Part shown: piece after piece, positions 11,398-19,095 of the stretch
Numbering within the stretch: the first letter of the stretch is position 1
How the letters are laid out: each line of letters opens with the position of its first letter
From: a virus
Strand: one strand, 5' to 3'
IMG/VR virus record: IMGVR_UViG_3300032105_000080
Coordinates: 1 to 22,701 of that record
DNA: 22,701 nucleotides
Notes under the pieces: model-generated
The model's input: only the letters and a program-made list of their open reading frames with translations
What the model was told of the DNA's origin: nothing
The model's database searches: none
Program-made: the position numbers and the translations under genes

Positions 11398-11422
11398 ACC
11401 CCTCAGTGGTTCTTGCAGGGGT
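11398..11422. terminator. Candidate terminator at the end of the head cluster
   Basis: ACCCCT (11398-11403) pairs with AGGGGT (11417-11422) around a 13-base loop. On the + strand it is followed by CTTAAAATTG; on the - strand by TTTGAGACG after the stem. The tails are short, so termination may be partial or bidirectional. The 11304-11481 gap around it holds an orphan AGGAGG at 11351-11356 with no start codon behind it, possibly the remnant of a lost gene. Confidence 0.4.
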
Positions 11423-11481
11423 CTTAAAATTGTAAAAAGTAATGTTTGGTGAGTCGTATAACTTCAGGAAGAACGGATCTA

Positions 11482-12171
11482 ATGCCTAAACGTAAGTCCA
11501 ACCAAATTTCTGTCGTAGTCCCCTGTTTGACGGAAGAGCCTTGGCAAGTTCATTTGACTAAGGCGGTGATAAATATAGCTCGGGAGACTACCAAGATCCC
11601 ATACGAACTCATCATTGTCGAAGCAGTAGGGAACGAGTTTGACAATGGATGTGACAAATACTATCGCAATCCTCATAAAGGATTTGTGAATGCGGATCTA
11701 AACAAGGGGATGGATCTGGCAGAGGGGAATATCATAGTTGTCTTGACCAATGATGTATTTGTAAAGACGGGATGGCTTGAAGCCCTTGTGGATTGTTTTG
11801 ACATTAAGAGCTGTGGAATGGCAAGTCTTGGAACGTCGGATCATCGAGAAATATCCATGCCAGTGATTCGTGAGGGGATATGGTGTCCTTTGATGGCAAT
11901 TCCTAACAGACCAGATTTTAGATTTGATGCTGAAACTTTTCCGGCTTATTGGGGTGACTGTGATTTGGTGATGAAGATCTACAATGCTGGGTTCCAGGCA
12001 TATCGGAATCGTCGGGTGATCTGTGACCATCTGGGTAGAGCGACTGTCACTGAAGAGCATGTTCTAGGGAAGCCTGAAGAAATAGAGAAGGCAAAAAATA
12101 AATTCATTGAGCGCCATCAGACATCACATCATTTGATTTTTCGTGTCTTGATGGAAGGGTTTGTTGTATGA
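11482..12171 (+). CDS. Family 2-like glycosyltransferase (GT-A fold)
   Basis: A 229-residue protein predicted to transfer a sugar from a nucleotide donor. The N-terminal QISVVVPCLTEE and ELIIVEAVGNEFDNG strands, the helix with GFVNADLNKGMDLAEG, and IIVVLTNDVFVKTGWLEAL match GT2 architecture. The usual DxD metal motif is represented by TNDV, and a later YWGDCDLVMKIYNAGF with ICDHLGRAT fits the acceptor side. The ATG at 11482 follows AGGAA; the frame is open upstream without a better start. It lies next to the three-domain sugar enzyme, and both interrupt the structural operon. The target may be a virion protein or a host glycan; sequence alone does not say which. Confidence 0.85.
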   Translation: MPKRKSNQISVVVPCLTEEPWQVHLTKAVINIARETTKIPYELIIVEAVGNEFDNGCDKYYRNPHKGFVNADLNKGMDLAEGNIIVVLTNDVFVKTGWLEALVDCFDIKSCGMASLGTSDHREISMPVIREGIWCPLMAIPNRPDFRFDAETFPAYWGDCDLVMKIYNAGFQAYRNRRVICDHLGRATVTEEHVLGKPEEIEKAKNKFIERHQTSHHLIFRVLMEGFVV

Positions 12172-12204
12172 ATCTCACAATACAAAACGAGAGTAGATGA
12201 GATA

Positions 12205-15147
12205 ATGAAATACACATATGATATATCGATGCTCGTTCCAGGGATGCCCTTCGATGGGGATTCGCTGGAAACCGGAAGTCTCGGAGGGAGTGAGACGTCC
12301 GCAATTTGTTTGGGGAGAGAGCTTCAGAAAATAGGCCACCGGGTAAAGATATTTTCCAATTGTAACAAGCCTGGGGTTTTTGATGGGGTGTATTACTATC
12401 CAATCGATCAATGGAGTGCATTTGTTCTTTCAACACCACATGACGTTGCAATATTTGAACGCACACCAGACATGTTGCAGGTGCGGACGTGTGCGAAGTT
12501 GAATATTCTTCATGTTCATGATCTAGCTCTAGGACGACAGGCTGATCCGTTTCGTGCAGTGATGTGGAATGCCGACAGCGTGTTTGCTGTGAGTGAGTTT
12601 ATGAGACAGCAGTATTGTAAGGTTTATGGTCTACCTAAGAAGTTTGTGTGGAAGACCAGGAACGGACTCGATCTGTTTAGATTTCCAGAAATAGATAACG
12701 AAAAACGTCATCGCAATCGGTTAGTGTATGCGGCGAGACCAGAACGTGGTCTTGATGTTCTTCTTGAAATCTTTCCGAAGATACTGGAGCGTGAACCATC
12801 AGTCGAATTGGCGTTGTTTGGATATCATAATCCAGTTGATCACATGAAGGAGTTCTATAGCCAACTCTCTCAGAGGACATCTTCATTTGGGGATAAGGTT
12901 CGGTTTGTTGGGGAGCTTTCTAAATCGGCGTTGTACCAGCAGTATGTGGAAGCAGGGATATATGCTTATCCGACGCCGTCACCGTTGATGAAAGATTTTA
13001 ACGAGGTTAGCTGCATTTCGTGTCTTGAAGCTCAGGCGGCTGGAATGCCGATCGTTACAAGTAAACGTGGCGCTCTTGTGGAGACGGTGGATCCTGGAGC
13101 GGGCATCCTTCTTGAAGGAGATCCTAGTTCGGAGGAATACCAGGAGAAGTTTGTTGACGCGATCATTTCCTACATGCACGATGATAAACTTTATGATGCA
13201 GCCAGCGAGGCTGGTCAAAGGAAAGCTAGAAAGCTTGGATGGGATGGTGTCGCTAAAGACTGGACAAAAAAGTTTGATCGTATGATTGAAGAATTAAATG
13301 ATGATCCAGTTCGGTTGGCTCATCACTTCTATTGGAGGAGTGACATATTCGCAGCGAAGAAAGCGCTCAAGGGTCAGACCAGTCCATCAGCTAAACGTCT
13401 CCGTCATAAGATCAGTGAGGAGTACGCATTCATAAAGTCTCGCGATATATTTGAGGAGCACTATCGTAAAGGTGGGGAGAACACGGACACCCGATTGAGC
13501 GGTATTCCTGTTGAGGAGCATGATTTCAAGACAACAAGTGAAAAGCGGTTCCACATCTTGGTCAAGTACCTGACCGATCATCCAGAATTGGAAAACATTC
13601 TGGAGTTTGGTTGTGGTCATGGATGGTCTTCGATCTATCTTCACAATCAGCTTGGGCGAAAGTGGACTGGTGTTGACATTGATCCAGGGGCTATAAAGTG
13701 GGCACGGATCTTCACCAAAGAACATGCAAATCATCCGGAGGATCTTGAGTTTGTTCAAGGATCTCACGACGTTGATCTTGGTGATCGTGTTCCATTCGAT
13801 TGCGTAATTTTATCTGAAGTCCTTGAGCATTGCATCGATCCGTACAAGACAATCGAAGCGGTTGAAAAAATGGTGAAGCCTGGTGGAATCGTGATCGTCA
13901 CTGTTCCCTATGGGCCATCGGAATATGGAACGTCTAATTGGGAAAAATTCAGAAACCACCTTTGGGAATTTGATGTCCACGATCTCCAGGATATGTTTGG
14001 GAAGAAACATGAGATGAATCTCTTCGCAGTTTCCATGTTCCCGAACAGCAAGACCGGGGATATGTTGGGATTCCATATCATAAACTATCGTGCAGATCAA
14101 GAACCTGTCGGTCGGATTGATTGGGATCGGAAGCTTTGGCTTCAACGTCCACGATTGACAACGTCTGCAAGTATCATCGCAGGTCCAAACTGTGAGGACA
14201 CTTTGCTATGGTGTCTCAACTCCATAAAGTGGATAGTGGATGAAATCGTTCTTGCAGATACAGGACTGTCTCCCTTGGCAAGATCCATGGCTGAAAGCGT
14301 TGGTGTGAGATTCGTAGAAAATGCCAGCAACCCGACGGTGGTTGGATTTGAAGTTCCGAGGAACGAATCTTTGGATAAGTGTTCCATGGATCTGGTTCTA
14401 TGGATCGATACAGATGAGAAGCTTCTCGGTGGGGAATTTTTGACTAAATATTATCGGAAGTGTATCTGGGATGGATGGTCTATTCGTCAACACCACTTCA
14501 CCGTCGACACGTCATGGAAGCCTGACCTTCCGGTTCGTCTTTTCACACGTGGACCAGTCAAAGGAAAGGAGATTCGCTACATTGGGAAAATTCACGAACA
14601 TCCCGAGCGTGGTCTCAACAAGGGACCTGGAGATGTTCTGATCCTTCCGGATGTCCATATTGCACATGTTGGATATCTTAATGAAGTGACTCGTCGGGCT
14701 CGGTTCCTTCGGAACACTCCATTGCTTGAACTTGATAAGAAAGCGTACCCAGATCGTCTGTTACAAAAGCACTTCATCATGCGAGACAATATGCTCATGA
14801 ACATGTATGAGCACCAGCTTAATGGTGGTCGAATCACGGATTCCATGCGTAAACGCGCTGAGGAAGTCATAGACCTGTACAGAAATAATTTTCTTGGTAA
14901 AAAGAAGTATGCCTTTGTCGATGGTCTTGAATATTACACGGAAGCATTGCGTCAGCTCGGACAAGGTATTGATGTGGCGTTCAACCTCGCTGCTGGCCGC
15001 GACGGGGTTGGGGATGACGTAATGAATGGAACACCTTTCAGTGGCGGTCCTGTTGTTGCACGATTTGCCGACGTGAACGAGGCATCTGCTGAACTTGTCT
15101 ATAGGATGAGGGAAAAGATGAATCCTCTGACAAAGGAAGGGTGGTAA
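12205..15147 (+). CDS. Three-domain fusion: GT4 glycosyltransferase - SAM methyltransferase - GT2 glycosyltransferase
   Basis: A 980-residue protein with three enzymes in a row. Residues about 1-362 form a GT-B family 4 glycosyltransferase: GGSE near 27-30, RNGLD near 152-156, AARPERGLD near 176-184, and the E-x7-E of EVSCISCLE at 267-275. Residues about 405-630 form a class I SAM-dependent methyltransferase: LEFGCGHG at 466-473, VDIDPGAI at 490-497, and ILSEVLEHC with a following KPGG. Residues about 650-840 form a GT-A glycosyltransferase: SASIIAGPNCED, then ADTGLSP, and the DxD in LWIDTDE at 732-738. A C-terminal region of about 140 residues is helical then Gly-rich. The enzymes could build and methyl-cap a short glycan. 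The ATG at 12205 has only a weak GATGAGA upstream. No stop or frame break lies between the domains. Confidence 0.9.
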   Translation: MKYTYDISMLVPGMPFDGDSLETGSLGGSETSAICLGRELQKIGHRVKIFSNCNKPGVFDGVYYYPIDQWSAFVLSTPHDVAIFERTPDMLQVRTCAKLNILHVHDLALGRQADPFRAVMWNADSVFAVSEFMRQQYCKVYGLPKKFVWKTRNGLDLFRFPEIDNEKRHRNRLVYAARPERGLDVLLEIFPKILEREPSVELALFGYHNPVDHMKEFYSQLSQRTSSFGDKVRFVGELSKSALYQQYVEAGIYAYPTPSPLMKDFNEVSCISCLEAQAAGMPIVTSKRGALVETVDPGAGILLEGDPSSEEYQEKFVDAIISYMHDDKLYDAASEAGQRKARKLGWDGVAKDWTKKFDRMIEELNDDPVRLAHHFYWRSDIFAAKKALKGQTSPSAKRLRHKISEEYAFIKSRDIFEEHYRKGGENTDTRLSGIPVEEHDFKTTSEKRFHILVKYLTDHPELENILEFGCGHGWSSIYLHNQLGRKWTGVDIDPGAIKWARIFTKEHANHPEDLEFVQGSHDVDLGDRVPFDCVILSEVLEHCIDPYKTIEAVEKMVKPGGIVIVTVPYGPSEYGTSNWEKFRNHLWEFDVHDLQDMFGKKHEMNLFAVSMFPNSKTGDMLGFHIINYRADQEPVGRIDWDRKLWLQRPRLTTSASIIAGPNCEDTLLWCLNSIKWIVDEIVLADTGLSPLARSMAESVGVRFVENASNPTVVGFEVPRNESLDKCSMDLVLWIDTDEKLLGGEFLTKYYRKCIWDGWSIRQHHFTVDTSWKPDLPVRLFTRGPVKGKEIRYIGKIHEHPERGLNKGPGDVLILPDVHIAHVGYLNEVTRRARFLRNTPLLELDKKAYPDRLLQKHFIMRDNMLMNMYEHQLNGGRITDSMRKRAEEVIDLYRNNFLGKKKYAFVDGLEYYTEALRQLGQGIDVAFNLAAGRDGVGDDVMNGTPFSGGPVVARFADVNEASAELVYRMREKMNPLTKEGW

Positions 15148-15150
15148 TCA

Positions 15151-15642
15151 ATGCCAGCATTGGCGTATACATCTGTTGATCGTCTTTATGATATCTTACC
15201 AGAGGTTGGATCTGACAGCACATTGACCAGTGCTCAAATTCTGACTGCATTTGCCATTCCGGCCGAGTCAGAGATCAACGCAAGAATATCACGGTTATAT
15301 GCGGTTCCGGTCCCGGGGGTGGTTCCACTTCTTGAGGCGATCGCCGACGACCTGGCAATGTATCGTATCCTCTCACGTCGGATAATGACGCGTGACATGC
15401 TGAAAGATAGTGGATGGACCGACCGTTTCAAGGAAGCCAGGGAAACTCTTGATGCGGTTGCCACAGGGAAGACACTCCTTGTCAATTCGGCTGGGGACTT
15501 GATCGGATCACGGACGGATGTTGCTGAGGTAAGGAGTAACGTCAGTGCTTACCAACCGACATTCCATGAAGGAAGCGATCTTGACCATGTCATTGATAAG
15601 GACAAGATCGATGATATCCTCAGTGATAGGGATTTGAAATGA
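15151..15642 (+). CDS. Head-tail connector protein (Mu gp36-like, DUF1320)
   Basis: A 163-residue protein starting four bases after the previous stop. The N-terminal ALAYTSVDRLYDILPE, the helix AFAIPAESEINARISRLYAVPVPG, and the downstream LEAIADDLAMYRILSR, then RFKEARETLDAVATGK, match the DUF1320 connector family, which docks below the portal and completes the head before tail attachment. The last ~45 residues (from RTDVAEVRSN to SDRDLK) are polar and probably flexible. Its stop overlaps the next ATG (ATGA), indicating coupled translation with the Mu gpG-like gene. The length is slightly above that of typical members because of this C-terminal tail. Confidence 0.85.
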   Translation: MPALAYTSVDRLYDILPEVGSDSTLTSAQILTAFAIPAESEINARISRLYAVPVPGVVPLLEAIADDLAMYRILSRRIMTRDMLKDSGWTDRFKEARETLDAVATGKTLLVNSAGDLIGSRTDVAEVRSNVSAYQPTFHEGSDLDHVIDKDKIDDILSDRDLK

Positions 15643-16178
15643 GCTTGGGGTTTTCCATAAAGGTCAATACGAAACAAGCGATCAGGGAATTACGACGCTT
15701 AGGAAAGGCAGTTGAGCCAGGGGTTCTATTATCTGCGATTGGAAATAGACACCTGAAGTGGATCAATGACAATCTAAAGAAAGGTGGTCTTACTAAGCTC
15801 CATGAAGCCATGGCTGCAACGACTATATCAGAAGGCAAGTCCAGAACAAGTTCCAGAAGTTTTCAATCTACTTTTCGGTCACAACTTTCGTCGTCTTTTG
15901 TGGTACGTCGTGGTGCCGGGCAGGTCTGGGTTGGTACAAGACATCAGCTTTCTGAAATCCATCACTTTGGTACCAAGCCATTTACGATTGAACCAACCAA
16001 CAAGACGTTTCTAAAATTCAAGACACCAGAAGGAGATGTCTTCCGTAAAAAAGTCTCACACCCTGGTATCCCGGCGCGACCATTGATCCCAACAAAAGCC
16101 GTGGCTGAAACCTTGGCGCTCGGTGTCATCAAAGCTGCTGTTGATAGAGCCATCAGGGAAGGGAAGGGAGGTCGTTGA
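15639..16178 (+). CDS. Tail completion / virion morphogenesis protein (Mu gpG-like, HK97 gp10-like)
   Basis: A 179-residue protein whose ATG overlaps the preceding stop. It has a basic N-terminal helix (KQAIRELRRLGKAVEPG), a VWVGTRHQLSEIHHFGTKP segment and the hallmark ending GIPARPLIPTKAVAETL, all characteristic of phage virion morphogenesis proteins (PF05069-like / HK97 gp10). These act at the head-tail joint. The final residues are basic (AIREGKGGR). It sits in the expected place between connector and tail terminator, in an overlapping block. Confidence 0.85.
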   Translation: MSLGFSIKVNTKQAIRELRRLGKAVEPGVLLSAIGNRHLKWINDNLKKGGLTKLHEAMAATTISEGKSRTSSRSFQSTFRSQLSSSFVVRRGAGQVWVGTRHQLSEIHHFGTKPFTIEPTNKTFLKFKTPEGDVFRKKVSHPGIPARPLIPTKAVAETLALGVIKAAVDRAIREGKGGR

Positions 16179-16621
16179 TGGCGAGAGTTGATTATTATGC
16201 GATTGAACAGGGAATTGAAACGCTTTTGAAAGCAGACACGGATCTGTCGGAGGCTAATATTGCTATTGAGGAAGAGTTAACATTTCAACGTGGTGATACC
16301 ATTCTCATTTATCTTGATCGTAGAGATGCTCCTGCTGAAGAGCAGACATTGTCAGCTGGGACTAGGACTCGGTTGCTGGTCACTTTTTCAATTTGGTGTT
16401 TTCACTTTGGTATGTCAAAGAAGCAAGACGTTCTTGAGAGGAGGGATGATCTTATTGGGAATACAGAGATTGCATTAATGCAGGACCGAACATTGAGCGG
16501 AACTGTCGAGACATCCTGGCTGGTTGGTGGAGAGTTCCAAACCGGACCAAACCCAGAAGGGAAGGGTTATGGATCAGGGGGTGAAATTCAATTAGTCGCT
16601 GATGTCAACGCGATCACATGA
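16178..16621 (+). CDS. Tail terminator-like / minor tail protein
   Basis: A 147-residue protein from the ATG at 16178, which overlaps the previous stop (TGATG) and has GGAGG at 16167-16171. The overall layout, an N-terminal helix (YYAIEQGIETLLKAD), a central strand region (TRTRLLVTFSIWCFHFGMSKKQDVLERRDDLIGN) and C-terminal beta segment ending IQLVADVNAIT, resembles small tail terminator proteins that cap the tube (such as Mu gp37-like or lambda gpU-like). Identification rests on position and style rather than a sharp motif. Confidence 0.7.
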   Translation: MARVDYYAIEQGIETLLKADTDLSEANIAIEEELTFQRGDTILIYLDRRDAPAEEQTLSAGTRTRLLVTFSIWCFHFGMSKKQDVLERRDDLIGNTEIALMQDRTLSGTVETSWLVGGEFQTGPNPEGKGYGSGGEIQLVADVNAIT

Positions 16622-16632
16622 GGAGTCCAACG

Positions 16633-16854
16633 ATGGGAAAAACAAACCCAGAGAAGCGATCTATTGTTATGACAGACAGTCGTCACGTCGTGGGATATGG
16701 GTTGAAGACCACTGGACAGGTTTTGAAAGTGCCAAAAGACATTCCTTCACGACTTGCTGATCAGCTTGTTTATCAAGGTTTTGCGGACGATGTGGTGGTT
16801 GAGAGTTCCAATTCAAAGAAAGCAAAGGACAAAGACAGCGACAATCCAGGATAG
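16633..16854 (+). CDS. Small phage protein of unknown function before the tail tube gene
   Basis: A 73-residue protein. GGAG at 16622-16625 is seven bases from the ATG at 16633; an ATG at 16618 overlapping the preceding stop is in the same frame but would put this site inside the gene. The core (YGLKTTGQVLKVPKDIPSRL, then QLVYQGFADDV) resembles short unnamed proteins found near phage connector genes, and the end is Lys/Asp/Ser-rich and disordered. It was presumably followed directly by the tail tube gene before the homing endonuclease entered. Confidence 0.7.
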   Translation: MGKTNPEKRSIVMTDSRHVVGYGLKTTGQVLKVPKDIPSRLADQLVYQGFADDVVVESSNSKKAKDKDSDNPG

Positions 16855-16890
16855 GAAGGTGAGAGAAACAGAGAAGTTAGTCTTTTGCAG

Positions 16891-17595
16891 TTAGGAGTAG
16901 ATGTGCAAATAACCAGCGATTATCTTGATGACGGTTTTTGGATTGGCGCAAACTTCTTTGTTTGTGAACCGAAGCACGCGGAACTTCAGTTTGTTCAGAT
17001 ACTTGGTCTTTCGCTTGTCTCTCTCACGAATTTTAGGCACCGATTTATGGTCACCACCGTCAATCTCTACACAGATCTTACTCGGCAGATGTACAAAGTC
17101 GGCTTCGTAATATGTAAGACCTCCCTGTTGGTTTTTACATGGTATAGGAAACTTATGACGAAAGATAAATCCGAGTTTAGTCAATCCGGGAAGAACAGCG
17201 AGTTCAGACGGTGTTGGGGTGTTACTGAAAGTTGGCAGATTCCGAGATTTATAGCGTCCTTCGACCCAGCGCTTTTTTACGGTCGCACTGATTTTCAGTT
17301 TTGTCTCAGAACGTTGTGGTTTCTGGTTGGCAGCTATAATACGCTGTCTACCTTCAGGAGACGGAGGAGTATATCTGAGTTCTCCACTTTTGTATTTCCG
17401 TTTAAGAGTCTTGCTGATTTTTGCCCGTACTTTTGGATCATCACGGGAGGGATTGTGCAGCTTTTTGGCCGCAGAGATCTTAGCGGCAACTTCAGGCCGC
17501 GTCGACGGCGGTATCATCCTACCTTCTCGGTAGGCGCGTTTGACGCCTTGAGAAATGCGTCGGCGCTGCTCTTTGGACCACTTCCGTTTAGGCAT
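16891..17595 (-). CDS. Free-standing homing endonuclease, Vsr-like EDxHD nuclease with NUMOD3-like repeats
   Basis: A 234-residue nuclease on the strand opposite to the structural genes. Residues about 4-115 hold repeated basic helix modules of the NUMOD3 type (SKEQRRRISQGVKRAYREGR, EVAAKISAAKKLHN, KVRAKISKTLKRKYKSG, KLKISATVKKRWVEGRY), which bind DNA. Residues about 126-215 form a Vsr-like domain as in the I-Bth0305I family: E131 (TPSELA), D166 (YEADFVHL), E177 and H183 (VEIDGGDH) and D193 (ERDKRK). It probably cuts genomes lacking the insertion so that repair copies it in. The ATG at 17595 lacks a strong Shine-Dalgarno, suggesting low expression. It lies neatly between two tail genes and disrupts neither, but its transcript would oppose the operon. 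Confidence 0.9.
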   Translation of the reverse strand: MPKRKWSKEQRRRISQGVKRAYREGRMIPPSTRPEVAAKISAAKKLHNPSRDDPKVRAKISKTLKRKYKSGELRYTPPSPEGRQRIIAANQKPQRSETKLKISATVKKRWVEGRYKSRNLPTFSNTPTPSELAVLPGLTKLGFIFRHKFPIPCKNQQGGLTYYEADFVHLPSKICVEIDGGDHKSVPKIRERDKRKTKYLNKLKFRVLRFTNKEVCANPKTVIKIIAGYLHIYS

Positions 17596-17643
17596 AGGGT
17601 TAGTTTAACCTATATGACTTGGAAAAGTAAATAGGAGGAAAAT

Positions 17644-18594
17644 GTGAGTTATGGATTCGCAGGTCATATCGGCATCGCCGAAGAAACGACATGGGGCACA
17701 GCATTAGCAGCCACTGACTATTTTGAAGCGTTGAGTGAATCGATCGTTACAAACATCGAGAGGTTCGACGTTCGAAACATCACTGGTGGTTTCTTTGAGC
17801 CTGATGACGAGACTGGTGTGCAACGGCACGCTGGTGATGTCGTGATCCCAGGACATCCAGTCAGTATTGGTTACTTACTGAACGGTGTCTTAGGGACAAA
17901 TTCAATCTCGACAGTGCTTTCGGGATTTCTATTCACAAACAACTTTACGTTCTTGACTTCGGATATCAACAGTCTTCATCCGTTGGTTCCATATACACTG
18001 GAAGTGTTCCGTGATGTGACATCAGCTCAGCAGTTTTCTGGTGTTCAATTTGGTGCCTTGCAGATTGGTGTCGCACCAAACCAGGATCTACGATTTTCAG
18101 CCAGTGTCCTTGCACAAACTCGCAATAACATTGCTGCGACCACTCCGAGTTTTCCGGGATCTCCAACGGGTGTGTTTAAATTCGATACGGCATCCATCCA
18201 GATCGGTGGAGCAGCAAACACGAAGTTAGAAGCGGTCAACCTTACGTTGGACAACCAAATTGAAGGTCTACCGGCGTTAAATGCTTCGGCTGAGATTGCT
18301 CGGGTGAAACGTAATGGTTTCCAGATGGTGAGACTCTCTGGAACTATGACGTTTGAAGATCAGACGGAAAAGGATATCTTCATCGCTGAAACGGAACAGG
18401 CTGTCCTTTTGAACTTCACGAAGGCAGATTCGTTCTCGTTGTTGGTAGATATTCCTCGGTTTGTCTATTCCACATATCCTGATCAGATGTCTGGTCGGGA
18501 TCGTTTGACAGTGGATTTTGAAGGCATCGGTCGTTACCATACTGGATCGTCCAGTGCCATTCGAATCTCATTGACGACAACCAATACGTTCTAG
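17644..18594 (+). CDS. Phage tail tube protein
   Basis: A 316-residue protein that should stack as rings to form the tail tube. The N-terminus SYGFAGHIGIAEETTWGTAL, then ALSESIVTNIERFD, is characteristic of siphovirus tube proteins, and the rest alternates strands as in the tube beta-sandwich, ending ISLTTTNTF. The start is GTG at 17644 with GGAGG at 17634-17638, a short five-base spacing; the ATG at 17642 is followed at once by TGA and cannot be used. The gene follows the homing endonuclease insertion and precedes the tail chaperone, as expected. No sheath gene accompanies it. Confidence 0.85.
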   Translation: MSYGFAGHIGIAEETTWGTALAATDYFEALSESIVTNIERFDVRNITGGFFEPDDETGVQRHAGDVVIPGHPVSIGYLLNGVLGTNSISTVLSGFLFTNNFTFLTSDINSLHPLVPYTLEVFRDVTSAQQFSGVQFGALQIGVAPNQDLRFSASVLAQTRNNIAATTPSFPGSPTGVFKFDTASIQIGGAANTKLEAVNLTLDNQIEGLPALNASAEIARVKRNGFQMVRLSGTMTFEDQTEKDIFIAETEQAVLLNFTKADSFSLLVDIPRFVYSTYPDQMSGRDRLTVDFEGIGRYHTGSSSAIRISLTTTNTF

Positions 18595-18625
18595 GTGAGA
18601 GGTGAGCAAAGGAGGATAGAAGAAA

Positions 18626-18946
18626 ATGTCACAAACCGGGAAGGAAAAAGGAAAGGGAAAAGAGAGAAGAGATACTATAATCTCTCTGAATGGTCATGAC
18701 CTGGATCTTAAGAAAGCTTGGCCAATGAAGTGGAAAGACATAAAGAAACTCCGGAAACTTGACGTTACAGATGAGGGTTTGGAGAAAGGAGATGTGGAGC
18801 AGACAGAACAGTTCCTTCTTTATGTTCTTCAAAAGATAGATCCCAAGGTTACAAATGAAGATATTGACGAGTTGGAGATTGGTGATATTCAGAAGATCGT
18901 TGCCTTCTTCCAGACGAATATTGAGGAATTGAACCTCCCTACCTAG
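18626..18946 (+). CDS. Tail assembly chaperone, short form (gpG-like)
   Basis: A 106-residue protein, with GGAGG at 18611-18615 ten bases before its ATG. A basic N-terminus (KEKGKGKERR) precedes DTIISLNGHDLDLKKAWPMKWKDIK and an acidic C-terminal helix region. Its position directly before the tape measure gene, together with a second open frame overlapping its end, is the signature of the tail chaperone pair G/GT, which coats the tape measure while the tube polymerises. The short form ends at TAG 18944-18946. Confidence 0.85.
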   Translation: MSQTGKEKGKGKERRDTIISLNGHDLDLKKAWPMKWKDIKKLRKLDVTDEGLEKGDVEQTEQFLLYVLQKIDPKVTNEDIDELEIGDIQKIVAFFQTNIEELNLPT

Positions 18947-19086
18947 AGACCCTCCATGTCTTTGCGAGTAGATATGGTTGGGGTCCGGGTGATCTGGATG
19001 AGCTGTCTCCACTTGAGACAGATTTCCTCATAAAGAAGATCAAAGACGACGATCAAAAGTTACGGCAGTTACAGGGTAAAAGATAA
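18925..19086 (+). CDS. -1 frame extension of the tail chaperone (T part of a gpGT-like fusion)
   Basis: Immediately past the short form's stop, the -1 frame reads LETLHVFASRYGWGPGDLDE, then LSPLETDFLIKK, ending at TAA 19084-19086. The helix LHVFASRYGWG with a following LSPLE is typical of chaperone T domains. There is no ribosome site or start codon in this frame, and it is closed upstream by TGA at 18922-18924. A -1 slip must therefore happen between 18925 and 18946 to make a fusion of about 150 residues. No perfect X XXY YYZ heptamer is present in that window; the CTC CCT ACC TAG codons just before the stop are the most plausible place. Confidence 0.8.
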   Translation, partial: GIEPPYLETLHVFASRYGWGPGDLDELSPLETDFLIKKIKDDDQKLRQLQGKR

Positions 19087-19095
19087 GGAACTTCG

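Noticed and set aside
11425-11462. Promoter for the glycosyltransferase genes (TATAAC near 11457)
   Set aside because: No -35 box at a usable distance, and the start would fall almost on the ribosome site of the 11482 gene.
16885-17634. 249-codon open frame on the + strand in the endonuclease locus
   Set aside because: It is antisense to the NUMOD3/Vsr-like nuclease, which has clear motifs; the + reading shows none.
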